A DNA stretch of 64,000 bases from Pseudomonas sp. GM18. Lineage in GTDB: Bacteria > Pseudomonadota > Gammaproteobacteria > Pseudomonadales > Pseudomonadaceae. A program made the position numbers and the translations under genes. The DNA is taken from positions 1 through 64,000 of the forward strand of contig NZ_AKJT01000080.1 of NCBI RefSeq assembly GCF_000282195.1, written 5' to 3'. Below are positions 1 through 9,347 of the stretch, one piece after another. The notes under the pieces were generated by a model. It ran no database searches, was not told the DNA's origin, and saw only the letters and a list, made by a program, of their open reading frames with translations. Position 1 is the first letter of the stretch; the number at the start of each line of letters is the position of its first letter.

Positions 1-66
1 CCCGAAGGAAAGTTCGTACAGCGACATCGGGCTGTTGCATTAAATACATCAGTAGAATCCATTGTC

Positions 67-1398
67 TTATTGGGCTGCCTGCTCCGATATCTTGTCTATC
101 AAACTGTTGGTTTTTGTTTCTCCGTCTACTTTGAGAGGAGGGATCTGCGTCGCGATCAGCCTTTTTTGATCCTTGTTTGCGGTTCCAAGAGAGTTGCTTA
201 GAATCAGTAAAAGATTGTATTTACCATCTTCTGAGGCTGATGGGATATTTTCGAGTACAGGTTCTATCACCCTCGGGTCTTCCAAGCGATATAGAAACTC
301 CGATGCGTAAACCCGAATGGTTTTGTCGCTGTTTGTTGCTGCTTTGAGTAAGCGGTTTATATCTGCAGGCTCAACATCTTGTTTTATGCCCTCAAAATTC
401 GCATTCGGGTTCCGTGAAATTTGGCTCAGGGCCACTAGCGAACCTAACTGCATGCGATAACTGGCATCGTCTTTGGCCAGGTTGTCGAGAAGCGGTTTGA
501 CGACCGCATCACCACTTTTACCGAGTTGATCTCTGGCACTGCGACGCAGTTTGACTCCATCAGAGTCCAGGTACTCAATCAGTTGTTCGGTAGGTGCACT
601 TGAGATACGTTGGTTTTCTGGGACTTCTTCGGCATAAGCTACAGAGAAAAGGCTAACTGTTGTATCCGAGTGTCTTGTCGGGATGTAGTGGGCGAATGCA
701 CCTTCTGGTGTCGCGCACCCTCCGACAGCAGTGGCAACAGGTTTTTTTGTGCGGGTATTTACGATAGTCGTTTTGGCTTCATTGTATTGCCACTCTATTA
801 TCGAACTCGATGCGAGAAAGGGTACAACCTCTCCTGCGTCAATGCATTCGAACAGTCGCTCAGTATCACCCAGTAGAGTTATGCGTAGCGTTAGCTTTGG
901 TGACTTTATTTCTTTGCCGAAAATAAAGAATCCCCATTTTTTTTTGCCGGGTAATAGTCCGCCGGCATACTCATTGTCGCCGATGAGTTCGACTGATTTA
1001 ACCTGTTCTTGTTTGATGTCGCCAGATAATTTGATCTGAACGTAGCGCTCTGACATTTGATCCAGCAATACGGTGAATAGTCCAATCGCTATGGCCGCCA
1101 CTCCCATAAAAGTGATGGACTGCCCCGGGATACTCACGGACGCGGTAGACCCAAACGCACCAAGAATAATGCTGAGTCCGGCACAGATCACAAGCACTTC
1201 AAGTGTCCAGTTCATGGGAAAGAAAATCATACAGGCTCCACCAAGGAGCAAAAGTACGAAACCAACAGCCAGCCCGGCTTTGAACACGGCGCCTATTTGA
1301 TTGGGCCAGCCAGCATTACTCTTCGGTTCCTTTTCATTTTGCGCTCTAGGAATGGACTTTTCATTGTTCGAAGGTGGTGGGGGTTGGTCGTTGGGCAT
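67..1398 (-). CDS. Membrane protein with C-terminal HEAT-like repeats, unknown function
   Basis: A 443-residue protein that I do not recognise. A polar, Pro/Asn-rich N-terminus (about residues 1-35) is followed by three hydrophobic segments (about 40-60, 65-85 and 92-112), which should anchor it in the inner membrane. A middle domain (about 120-260) has no family I can name. The last 170 residues are helical, with motifs such as LIEYLDSDGVKLRRSARDQL and VVKPLLDNLAKDD typical of HEAT/armadillo repeats, a protein-binding scaffold. The start is supported by AAGGAG eight bases upstream. It is monocistronic in this window and its coding GC is lower than its neighbours', suggesting accessory origin. 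The function is unknown. Confidence 0.75.
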   Translation of the reverse strand: MPNDQPPPPSNNEKSIPRAQNEKEPKSNAGWPNQIGAVFKAGLAVGFVLLLLGGACMIFFPMNWTLEVLVICAGLSIILGAFGSTASVSIPGQSITFMGVAAIAIGLFTVLLDQMSERYVQIKLSGDIKQEQVKSVELIGDNEYAGGLLPGKKKWGFFIFGKEIKSPKLTLRITLLGDTERLFECIDAGEVVPFLASSSIIEWQYNEAKTTIVNTRTKKPVATAVGGCATPEGAFAHYIPTRHSDTTVSLFSVAYAEEVPENQRISSAPTEQLIEYLDSDGVKLRRSARDQLGKSGDAVVKPLLDNLAKDDASYRMQLGSLVALSQISRNPNANFEGIKQDVEPADINRLLKAATNSDKTIRVYASEFLYRLEDPRVIEPVLENIPSASEDGKYNLLLILSNSLGTANKDQKRLIATQIPPLKVDGETKTNSLIDKISEQAAQ

Positions 1399-1809
1399 GT
1401 CCTGAACTCCTTGTCTGGTTGGAAGGTGCAGTAGTAATCGACTGGATTACCGTGAGACTGCTCTTCTGCTTACAACGTTAGTTTATGAATGTATGGGTGT
1501 TGGGTTTGTAGATAAGCGGTCAGCCAAACGGACAATTTCTGCTAGATAAATAGAAGAGGACATTTAAGAGCTCGGCCCGAGCTCTATGCTGTCGATAGCC
1601 AGCGCATCGTCATCCAGCAGTTGGCAGGTTTCGCACCAGTGAGGGACTGGGCAGCAAACAGAGCGATATCGTCTTGATAGGCATGAACCGCTCAGGGAAT
1701 TGTCACTGAAGTGAGTGCAGTGTTTTGGTATGGTGCAGCTCGTTTCAACGGACTGACTGCAAGCCTACGGATCGGTACTCCCGTTTATAGTCAAAGAGTT
1801 GCTGCAGAA
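1399..1809. other. Intergenic stretch with a 17-bp near-palindrome
   Basis: About 410 bases between the HEAT-repeat gene and the PBP2 gene, taking the downstream start at 1810. The only structure seen is the near-perfect palindrome GAGCTCGGCCCGAGCTC at 1568-1584. It has no T-run, so a terminator is not supported. No coding region or convincing promoter was found. Confidence 0.4.
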
Positions 1810-3702
1810 ATGCCCGAACCGATACCGATCAAGGACCACGAAAAAGAGACACGCCTGGTCAACAAAAGACTGATGGCCTGCGCCTTGTTCGTCGCCGCCA
1901 TTACTTGCGCGCTGGTGGTGCGCATGTACGTCCTGCAAGTCGTCGAGTTCGACTATCACTCGACAATCTCCGAAAACAACCGCGTCCATGTCCTGCCGAT
2001 CACTCCAACTCGCGGGCTGATCTACGACCGCAATGGCGTGGTCCTGGCAGACAACCGGCCCAGCTTCAACTTGACCATCACCCGCGAACGCGCTTCCGAT
2101 GTCAAAAGCGAGCTGGATGAAGTGGTCAACCTCCTGCACCTGCCGGCCGAGGACCGCACGCTGTTCGACAAGGCGATGAAGCAGGCCAGGCACCCCTTCG
2201 TCCCGGTTACGCTGTTCTATGAGCTCAGCGAAGAACAGATAGCCGTACTCGCGGTCAACGAGTTCCGTCTGCCCGGAATCGATGTAGAGCCGCAGTTCGT
2301 TCGCCACTACCCCATGGGCGCGCACTTCGCGCATTCGATCGGCTACGTCGGTCGCATTAACGAAAAAGAATCCAAAGCCCTGGACACGGTGGAATACCGT
2401 GGCACCCAATCCATTGGCAAAACCGGTATCGAGAAATTCTACGAATCAGAATTGCACGGCCATGTGGGTTACGAGGAAGTCGAAACCAATGCCCAGGGCC
2501 GCGTGCTGCGAGTGCTCAAGCACACCGATCCGATCCCCGGCAAAAACATCGTCCTGAGCCTCGACGTCAAACTTCAGGAAGCCGCCGAGGAGGCATTGGG
2601 CGATCGCCGTGGCTCGGTGGTCGCTCTCGATCCGTCGACCGGTGAAGTATTGGCCATGGTCAGCAAGCCAAGCTTCGACCCGAACCTGTTTGTGACGGGC
2701 ATCAGCTTCAAGGAATACGCGGCGTTGCACGATTCCATCGACCGGCCGCTGTTCAACCGCGTGCTGCGCGGGCTCTATGCGCCGGGCTCGACCATCAAGC
2801 CGGAAGTGGCGATCGCCGGCCTCGACGCCGGAGTCGTAACCCCGCAGACCCGCGTCTTCGATCCGGGTTATTACCAACTCCCGGATTTCGATCATAAGTA
2901 CCGTAACTGGAACCACAGTGGCGATGGCTGGGTGAACATGGACGCAGCGATCATGCGCTCCAACGACACCTACTTCTACGATCTGGCCCACAAGCTGGGC
3001 ATCGACCGCCTGCACGACTACATGGCGATGTTCGGCCTTGGCGAGAAGGTCTCGCTGGACATGTTCGAAGAGTCTCCCGGTCTGATGCCGTCTCAGGCCT
3101 GGAAGCGCGCCACACGGCGACAGGCATGGTTCCCCGGCGAGACAGTGATCCTCGGCATTGGCCAGGGCTACATGCAGGTCACCCCTCTACAACTGGCCCA
3201 GGCCACCGCGCTGATCGCCAACAAAGGTGTATGGAACCGACCGCACCTGGCCAAGACCGTGGATGGCGTAGCGCCGGTAGACGAGCATCCGATGCCGAAC
3301 ATCCTGCTCAAGGATCCGCGTGACTGGGAGCAGGTCAACCATGGGATGCAGATGGTGATGCACGACGCCCGCGGGATTGCCCGAGCGGCGGCGGAGGGCG
3401 CGCAGTACCGCATCGCCGGCAAAAGTGGCACCGCGCAAGTGGTGGCGATCAAGCAGGGTGAGCGCTACAACCGGGCGAAAACACTGGAGCGCAACCGCGA
3501 CAACGCCTTGTTCGTCGGTTTCGCCCCGGCCGAACATCCGAAGATTGTCATCTCGGTAATGATCGAAAACGGCGAGGCCGGTGGTCGCGTTGCCGGCCCC
3601 GTGGTGCGGCAGATCATGGATGCCTGGCTACTCGATCAGGACGGCCACCTGAAGCCGCAATACGCCGCGCCGAGCAAAGCCCCGGGCGACCCTCACGTCT
3701 GA
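1810..3702 (+). CDS. mrdA: Penicillin-binding protein 2 (peptidoglycan D,D-transpeptidase), stand-alone paralog
   Basis: Class B penicillin-binding protein that cross-links peptidoglycan during lateral wall growth. I place the start at ATG 1810 (630 residues, MPEPIPIKDHEK...), because the preceding 33 codons do not look like PBP2; the ribosome site is weak. A single N-terminal transmembrane anchor lies at about residues 18-40, then a PBP dimerisation domain, then the transpeptidase domain. All three active-site motifs are present: STIK with nucleophile Ser327, SND at 384-386 and KSGTA from Lys538. It lies alone, not in the usual rodA-mrdA-mltB-rlpA cluster, so it is probably a second PBP2 copy. 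It converges closely on the LysR gene that follows. Confidence 0.9.
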   Translation: MPEPIPIKDHEKETRLVNKRLMACALFVAAITCALVVRMYVLQVVEFDYHSTISENNRVHVLPITPTRGLIYDRNGVVLADNRPSFNLTITRERASDVKSELDEVVNLLHLPAEDRTLFDKAMKQARHPFVPVTLFYELSEEQIAVLAVNEFRLPGIDVEPQFVRHYPMGAHFAHSIGYVGRINEKESKALDTVEYRGTQSIGKTGIEKFYESELHGHVGYEEVETNAQGRVLRVLKHTDPIPGKNIVLSLDVKLQEAAEEALGDRRGSVVALDPSTGEVLAMVSKPSFDPNLFVTGISFKEYAALHDSIDRPLFNRVLRGLYAPGSTIKPEVAIAGLDAGVVTPQTRVFDPGYYQLPDFDHKYRNWNHSGDGWVNMDAAIMRSNDTYFYDLAHKLGIDRLHDYMAMFGLGEKVSLDMFEESPGLMPSQAWKRATRRQAWFPGETVILGIGQGYMQVTPLQLAQATALIANKGVWNRPHLAKTVDGVAPVDEHPMPNILLKDPRDWEQVNHGMQMVMHDARGIARAAAEGAQYRIAGKSGTAQVVAIKQGERYNRAKTLERNRDNALFVGFAPAEHPKIVISVMIENGEAGGRVAGPVVRQIMDAWLLDQDGHLKPQYAAPSKAPGDPHV

Positions 3703-3713
3703 GGATAAAGGCT

Positions 3714-4673
3714 TCACAGCACAGGCTCACGAATGCTGAGCATGTGCTGGAAGCTTTCCAGGAACACGGTTTCGGCCTGACTCATCTTCTGCTCGCGATT
3801 CCACAACAGTTGGATATCGAAATCCACCACGCCATCTTCCGGCGGCAAACGCCAGAGCAAACCTTGCTCGACATCCCTGCGCACCAGATGAGTCGGCAAA
3901 CACCCAATACCAAATCCTGCGCAGATCAAGCGGTAAATCTCTTCGAAACTGGTGGATGAGGCAACGATCTTGCCGGTAAAGCCTTGCTGGTCGCGAAACA
4001 GGGTCAGGGGTGAAAGGTTGCCGCCGAGCTGATCGCTGGTGAAGCTGACGAAGTTCTCTGCAGCGAGCTGTTCCAGGGTCAGATTCTCTTGTCCGAAAAG
4101 TCGATGACGCTGCCCGCAAAAGTACGCATAACGCTCGCGAAACAATACCCTCTGCTCCAGTCGCGGCTGCGGTAAACGGCACAATCCGACGCCAATGGTC
4201 GCGGTCTTTTGCAGCAACGAACTGATGATGTTCGAGCTGCCCATCACCTCGACTTCCAGCTCGATTTTCGGGTGGATTTCATGGAAATCGGCGAGGAACT
4301 CATCATAGTGCCGTGCTTGCACGCCGCTGACGGTGAGGATGCGAATCTTGCCGACCACGTCGTCGTGCCGACTCTCCAACACCGTTCCCAGGCGCGAAAT
4401 ATCGCCGTAAATGTCTGTCGCAATGCGCAGGACTTCTTCCCCGGTTTCCGTCAGATCGAACCGCCTTCCACTGCGGGCGATCAACACACATTCCAGTTGT
4501 TCTTCCAGGCGCTTCAAAGCTTGGCTAACTGCCGACTGGGTAATGTGCAGTCGCGCAGCAGCCCGACTCATGCTGCCTTCCTGACCGATCACCAGATAAG
4601 TGCGCAGCAAGTTCCAGTCGAGACGGTCATTCAGAAAGCGGCGACCAACCCACGGGTTCGAAGTGGAAGGCAT
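3714..4673 (-). CDS. LysR-family transcriptional regulator of the adjacent catabolic cluster
   Basis: A 319-residue LysR-type regulator. The N-terminal winged helix-turn-helix (about residues 18-75, with AAARLHITQSAVSQALKRLE) binds DNA, and the remainder is a periplasmic-binding-protein-like effector domain that senses a small molecule. It is divergent from the MFS/aldolase/dehydrogenase operon starting at 4830, the usual arrangement for a LysR activator of a catabolic operon, so I infer that it controls that cluster. The effector cannot be read from sequence. A GGAA stretch just upstream of the ATG could serve as ribosome site. The roughly 156-bp divergent region is AT-rich and probably holds both promoters. 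Confidence 0.88.
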   Translation of the reverse strand: MPSTSNPWVGRRFLNDRLDWNLLRTYLVIGQEGSMSRAAARLHITQSAVSQALKRLEEQLECVLIARSGRRFDLTETGEEVLRIATDIYGDISRLGTVLESRHDDVVGKIRILTVSGVQARHYDEFLADFHEIHPKIELEVEVMGSSNIISSLLQKTATIGVGLCRLPQPRLEQRVLFRERYAYFCGQRHRLFGQENLTLEQLAAENFVSFTSDQLGGNLSPLTLFRDQQGFTGKIVASSTSFEEIYRLICAGFGIGCLPTHLVRRDVEQGLLWRLPPEDGVVDFDIQLLWNREQKMSQAETVFLESFQHMLSIREPVL

Positions 4674-4829
4674 AAAGATTCCATGTAGTAGCAGTGCTAA
4701 TAGTAAAGATAAGAATATGAAAATTGACTAATCCTGGCACGGAAGCGATAAAGCCCACAAGCGCCACAGAGTGCAACCGTAACCAGCCTTCAGTACCTGC
4801 CCAAAACTATAAATAAACAGGGTCCTTGC

Positions 4830-6131
4830 ATGCACACTACTCCCCAACCGCGACGAGCCGCGGCCGCAGCTTTCATTGGCACGACCATTGAGTTCTACGA
4901 CTTTTACATCTACGCCACGGCGGCGGCGCTGGTACTCGGGCAAGTGTTCTTTCCCAGCAGCGACCCAGTGATGAGCACGTTGGCAGCCTTCGGCAGCTTC
5001 GCCGTTGGCTTCATTGCCCGTCCCATGGCCGGCATGGTTTTCGGACATTTGGGTGATCGCCTGGGCCGCAAGAAAATGCTGCTGGTGACCATGGCCCTGA
5101 TGGGCATTGCCACCGCCGGCATCGGCATGTTGCCGAGCTACGCCAGTGCCGGCATCTGGGCACCGATCGGCCTGATTGTGCTGCGGTTGATCCAGGGGAT
5201 TTCGGTCGGCGGCGAGTGGGGCGGGGCGGTGTTGATGGCCAGCGAACATGCGCCGGCCAAACGCAAAACCTTTTACGCATCGTTCGCCCAGCTCGGCAGT
5301 CCGGCCGGTTTGTTGCTGGCTTTGATCGCCTTTCGTCTGGTGACCGCCCTTGAGCCGGAGGACTTCCTCGCTTGGGGCTGGCGTCTGCCGTTTCTCGCCA
5401 GCGGTGTGCTGATGATGGTTGGGCTGATGATTCGTTCCGGCGTCCACGAGTCTCCGGAGTTCGCCAAGGCGAAGGACAACAACGAAACGGCGAAGTACCC
5501 GGTGAAGGACGTGATCCGCACCTGCTGGCGGCAGATTCTGTTTGCTGCCGCAGCCGTGACCATCGGTTCGGCCGGGTTCTTCTTCACCAACACCTTCATG
5601 ATCACTTACGTCACCCAATATCAGGGTATCCCGCGCTCGACGATCCTCGATTGCCTGTTCCTGGTGACTGTCATTCAACTGCTCTCGCAACCGCTTTCCG
5701 CACTGCTCGCCGAGCGCATCGGTGAAGGCCGTTTCCTCAAACTCGTCGCGCTGCTGTGCATGGTCACGCCGTATCCGATGTTCCTGCTGGTGAGTACGCA
5801 GAACATTGTGCTGATGACGGTCGGCATTGCCTTGGCGGTGGTGATCCTCTCGGCGCTGTACGCGGTGATTGCCGGTTACATGACCCAGGCGTTCCCGGTG
5901 CACCTGCGCTACTCGGGGATTTCCATCGCATACCAGTTGAGTTGCGCGCTCGCCGGCGGCACCACGCCGCTGATCGGCACGCTCTTGGCGAGCAAGTTTT
6001 CCGGGCAGTGGCTGCCATTGGCGGTGTTCTTCACGTTGCTGTCGGCCCTGTCCTTGATCGGTGTTTGCGGCCTGGCCCGCCTGCGCGCCAACCCGGTCGT
6101 CACCCACGCTGCTAAAGAGGTGTATTCGTGA
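4830..6131 (+). CDS. MFS transporter, metabolite:H+ symporter (MHS) type
   Basis: A 433-residue, 12-helix major facilitator of the MHS branch (relatives of ShiA, KgtP and ProP), which imports organic acids or similar solutes with protons. The family markers are clear: an N-terminal AAFIGTTIEFYDFYIYATAA segment, GDRLGRKKML in the loop between helices 2 and 3, and RLIQGISVGGEWGGAVLMASEHAP in helix 4. It is the first gene of an operon whose next gene starts inside its stop codon (GTGA overlap at 6128-6131), so transport and the following enzymes are translationally coupled. The substrate is unknown. A second MHS transporter follows at 7950. Confidence 0.92.
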   Translation: MHTTPQPRRAAAAAFIGTTIEFYDFYIYATAAALVLGQVFFPSSDPVMSTLAAFGSFAVGFIARPMAGMVFGHLGDRLGRKKMLLVTMALMGIATAGIGMLPSYASAGIWAPIGLIVLRLIQGISVGGEWGGAVLMASEHAPAKRKTFYASFAQLGSPAGLLLALIAFRLVTALEPEDFLAWGWRLPFLASGVLMMVGLMIRSGVHESPEFAKAKDNNETAKYPVKDVIRTCWRQILFAAAAVTIGSAGFFFTNTFMITYVTQYQGIPRSTILDCLFLVTVIQLLSQPLSALLAERIGEGRFLKLVALLCMVTPYPMFLLVSTQNIVLMTVGIALAVVILSALYAVIAGYMTQAFPVHLRYSGISIAYQLSCALAGGTTPLIGTLLASKFSGQWLPLAVFFTLLSALSLIGVCGLARLRANPVVTHAAKEVYS

Positions 6132-6883
6132 GTAAACCTGAACACATCGGTCCGGTTGAATGGCAAGCCCGTTGCGAACTGGCCGCGCTGTATCGCCTGG
6201 TCGCGCACTTTCGCATGACCGACCTGATCGACACCCACATTACCCTGCGGATTCCAGGGCCTGAGCATCATTTTCTGATCAACCGCTACGGGGTTATTTT
6301 CGACCGCATGCGCGCCTCGGATCTGGTGCGCATCGATCAGGAAGGGCGAGTGGTCGATCCGGCCTACGAAGGGCATCGAGTCAATGCCGCAGGCTTTGTG
6401 ATTCACTCGGCAATCCACATGGCTCGCCCGGATCTCAACTGTGTGATTCACACCCACACCGCCGCCGGCATGGCCGTCGCCGCGCAGAAGCACGGCTTGT
6501 TGCCGATCAGTCAGCACGCGCTGAAGTTCTACGGCAAGTTGGCGTATCACACCTATGAAGGCATTGCCCTGTCGCTGGATGAGCGCGAGCGTTTGATTGC
6601 CGACCTGGGGCCGCACCGGGCGATGATCCTGCGCAATCATGGCCTGCTGGTCGGCGGCTCCGGCGTGGCTCAGGCGTTTCAGGAAATTCACTTCCTGGAA
6701 CGCGCCTGTCAGGCACAGGTCCAGGCGCTGGCCGGTGGTTCGGCCCTGCATTACCCGTCTCCGGAAGTCTGTGCGCACACCGCCGAACAGTTTGACCGTG
6801 ATGAACAGGACAACATCATCGACCTGGCCTGGGAGGCCGCTCTGACCCTGATCGAATCCCAGCGCGAGTCCTACTTATCGTGA
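6128..6883 (+). CDS. Class II aldolase/adducin family protein
   Basis: A 251-residue class II aldolase/adducin-fold enzyme, a Zn-dependent aldolase, epimerase or decarboxylase acting on small hydroxy-acids or sugar derivatives. It has the expected metal-site histidines in VIHTHTAAGMAVA and the conserved RNHGLLVGG segment. The GTG start overlaps the stop of the MFS gene by four bases, and its own stop overlaps the next start in the same way. Closest architecture is the stand-alone, non-phosphosugar type found with dehydrogenases in catabolic clusters. The exact reaction is not predictable from sequence. The following 2-hydroxyacid dehydrogenase suggests a 2-keto or 2-hydroxy acid intermediate. 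Confidence 0.88.
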   Translation: MSKPEHIGPVEWQARCELAALYRLVAHFRMTDLIDTHITLRIPGPEHHFLINRYGVIFDRMRASDLVRIDQEGRVVDPAYEGHRVNAAGFVIHSAIHMARPDLNCVIHTHTAAGMAVAAQKHGLLPISQHALKFYGKLAYHTYEGIALSLDERERLIADLGPHRAMILRNHGLLVGGSGVAQAFQEIHFLERACQAQVQALAGGSALHYPSPEVCAHTAEQFDRDEQDNIIDLAWEAALTLIESQRESYLS

Positions 6884-7821
6884 ACACCGTCATCAACACC
6901 GTGGTTTTGCTGTCCCGCGACAGTCTGCTGCTCAAGCAATTGCAGGCTGCGTTTGCCCGCAGCGCGCCGCAACTCAAGGCTGTGTTGGCCGATGATCCAC
7001 AAGCGGTCAACGCGCAGATTGCCGCGTGCTGGTTTCCGTTGCCGGGCAGCCTCGGCGCGTTGCCGAACCTGCAGGTCATTCACTCGGTGGCCGCCGGTAT
7101 CGATCACCTGGAGCACGACCCGTCGTGCCCGGATTTGCCGGTATGCCGGGTGGTCGATCCCGGCCACCGTCAAGGCATGACCGAGTATGTGCGTTGGGCG
7201 GTGATTCACTATCACCGTGGTTTTGATCGAGTGCTGGAGCAACAACGGGAACAGCGCTGGGAGCGCCCGCTGCAACGGGCGGCGGGCCAGTTCAAGGTCG
7301 GGGTGATGGGGCTTGGCTCGTTGGGCAGCGCCATTGCCGAGGATCTGGCCGCCGCTGGTTACGACGTACGCGGGTGGGCTCGCCGCAGCAAGGACTTGCC
7401 GGGCGTGCAGACCTTCGCCGGGGCCGAGGCATTCAATCCTTTTCTCGACGGTGTGGAGTTGCTGATCAACCTGCTGCCGCTGACCAGCGAAACCCGCGGC
7501 ATTCTCGGCAATGCAACGTTCGAGCGATTGGCCAACGGCGCCGCGCTGGTCAATTGTGGCCGGGGCGGTCATCTGAACATCGACGACCTCGAACAAGCGC
7601 TCAAGCGAGGAAAACTGCGCGGTGCTTTGCTGGATGTTTTCGAACAAGAACCGCTGCCGGTCGATCACTGCCTCTGGAACATGCCCGGCGTCACTATCAC
7701 ACCGCACATGGCGTCGGCAGCCTCCCATGACTGTATTGCCGAACAAGTAGCGGAGAACTTCCGCCGTTTAAATGCCGGTGAGCTGTTATTAAATTGTGCG
7801 GACAGAACACTGGGTTATTAA
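6880..7821 (+). CDS. D-2-hydroxyacid dehydrogenase, glyoxylate/hydroxypyruvate reductase A type
   Basis: A 313-residue NAD(P)H-dependent D-2-hydroxyacid dehydrogenase resembling GhrA, which reduces glyoxylate or hydroxypyruvate to the hydroxy acid. The Rossmann motif VGVMGLGSLGSAIAEDL lies near residue 140, followed by WARRSK, which is consistent with NADPH preference. The C-terminal catalytic segment has NCGRGGHLN, DVFEQEPLP and the catalytic His in ITPHMAS. The GTG start overlaps the aldolase stop. It is the third gene of the MFS-aldolase-dehydrogenase unit. A gap of about 128 bp then separates it from the second transporter, which may have its own promoter. Confidence 0.9.
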   Translation: MNTVINTVVLLSRDSLLLKQLQAAFARSAPQLKAVLADDPQAVNAQIAACWFPLPGSLGALPNLQVIHSVAAGIDHLEHDPSCPDLPVCRVVDPGHRQGMTEYVRWAVIHYHRGFDRVLEQQREQRWERPLQRAAGQFKVGVMGLGSLGSAIAEDLAAAGYDVRGWARRSKDLPGVQTFAGAEAFNPFLDGVELLINLLPLTSETRGILGNATFERLANGAALVNCGRGGHLNIDDLEQALKRGKLRGALLDVFEQEPLPVDHCLWNMPGVTITPHMASAASHDCIAEQVAENFRRLNAGELLLNCADRTLGY

Positions 7822-7949
7822 TAAAAAAGTGCCTTGCAAACTCGCCCGCTTAGTTGGGCGAGATATAACAACAATCCCTCACATCAAAAGTTTTACTGCC
7901 AGTCAAAACAATTAAATAACGAGTTCTTGAAGAATTCCTGGAGACAGTG

Positions 7950-9329
7950 ATGAGCGATCTATCGCCTGTAGAAAAGTCCGGCGCGCCGCCGGAAGTTGCA
8001 ATCAGCATGAAGAAAGTGGCCGTGGCCAGTGTGATCGGCACCACGGTGGAGTGGTACGACTTGTTCGTTTTCGCCACCGCCTCGGCGCTGGTGTTCAACA
8101 AAGTGTTCTTCCCGGACTTCGTGCCATTGATTGGCACGTTACTGGCCTTTGGTACTTTTGCTTCGGCGTACCTGGCGCGGATCGTCGGCGCTGCCTTGTT
8201 CGGGCATTTCGGTGACCGTTTGGGCCGCAAGTCGATGTTGCTGATATCGCTGCTGACCATGGGCGCCGCCACTTTCGCGATCGGGTTACTACCGAACTAT
8301 GCGGCCATTGGTATCTGGGCGCCGATCCTGTTGTTGCTGTTAAGGGTGATTCAAGGCCTGGCATTGGGCGGCGAGTGGGGCGGGGCGGTGCTGATGGCGG
8401 TGGAACATGCGCCGGCCAACAAGCGCGGCTTGTACGGTTCATGGGTACAGATCGGCGTTCCGGCCGGGACCATGATTGCCAACCTGGCCTTCCTGCTGAT
8501 CGCGGCGTGGCTGTCGCCTGAAGACCTGTTGGCCTGGGGCTGGCGCATTCCGTTCCTGGCCAGCGTGCTGCTGATCGCCGTGGGCTTGTACATCCGCCTG
8601 AACATCGCTGAAACCCCGGCCTTCAACAAGGTCAAGGAAGCCGAAGTGCAGGTGAAAATGCCGCTGGCTGAAGTCTTCCGCAAGTACTGGAAACAAGTGG
8701 TACTGGGCGGGATCGCCACGATGTCGACCGGTGCGTCGTTCAACATCATCGTCGCGTTCGGCTTGACCTACGGCACGCAGAATCTCGGCTTCAGCCGTAG
8801 CGTGATGCTCGGCGTGGTGCTGTTGTCCTGCGCCTGGTGCATCGTCATGTTGCCGGTGTTTGGCGCGCTGTCGGACCGCTTCGGACGCAAGCCGATTATT
8901 GTCGCCGGCATCGTCGCCGAAGCCTTGGTGGCGTTCCCGATGTTCTGGTTGATGGACACCAAAGAGTTGCCCTTGGTGATCTTCGGCTACTTGCTGTTGA
9001 TGACCGCGTTCGCCGCCAACTACGGACCGATCGCGACGTTCCTCGCCGAACTGTTCGGCACGCGTGTGCGTTATTCGGGATTGTCCATCAGCTACATGTT
9101 GTCCGGCCTGCTCGGCAGCGCCGCGACCCCTATTGTCACCACCGCATTGCTTGCGGCGACCGGCAAAGGTTCGTCGGTGGCCTGGTACATGATCGGCGCG
9201 GCGTTGATTTCGCTGATAGCGCTGTTGTTGCTGACCGAGACCTTCAAGCGAGACATCAGCGACGTCCCAACGGCAGTGCCGGCGGACGAGCCAGCCCTCG
9301 GCAAACCGGTCAAATCGGCTGCCGCCTGA
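7950..9329 (+). CDS. MFS transporter, MHS type (second in the cluster)
   Basis: A roughly 459-residue MHS-type proton symporter with 12 predicted helices. It shares the family signatures with the transporter at 4830: VIGTTVEWYDLFVFATASAL, GDRLGRKSML and RVIQGLALGGEWGGAVLMAVEHAP. I place the start at ATG 7950, six bases after TGGAGA, rather than the adjacent GTG at 7947. The C-terminus has a hydrophilic tail of about 30 residues. It is followed directly by RidA and RraA-like genes and probably forms one transcript with them. Two related importers in one cluster suggest either two related substrates or a duplication. Confidence 0.92.
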   Translation: MSDLSPVEKSGAPPEVAISMKKVAVASVIGTTVEWYDLFVFATASALVFNKVFFPDFVPLIGTLLAFGTFASAYLARIVGAALFGHFGDRLGRKSMLLISLLTMGAATFAIGLLPNYAAIGIWAPILLLLLRVIQGLALGGEWGGAVLMAVEHAPANKRGLYGSWVQIGVPAGTMIANLAFLLIAAWLSPEDLLAWGWRIPFLASVLLIAVGLYIRLNIAETPAFNKVKEAEVQVKMPLAEVFRKYWKQVVLGGIATMSTGASFNIIVAFGLTYGTQNLGFSRSVMLGVVLLSCAWCIVMLPVFGALSDRFGRKPIIVAGIVAEALVAFPMFWLMDTKELPLVIFGYLLLMTAFAANYGPIATFLAELFGTRVRYSGLSISYMLSGLLGSAATPIVTTALLAATGKGSSVAWYMIGAALISLIALLLLTETFKRDISDVPTAVPADEPALGKPVKSAAA

Positions 9330-9347
9330 TTAATGGAGTTCAACAAC

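Noticed and set aside
1568..1584. Palindrome GAGCTCGGCCCGAGCTC as terminator
   Set aside because: No T-tract and no gene ending nearby on either strand.
4728..6107. Minus-strand 459-codon frame rich in Gln/His/Arg opposite the first MHS transporter
   Set aside because: Low-complexity shadow of the membrane-protein coding sequence on the other strand.
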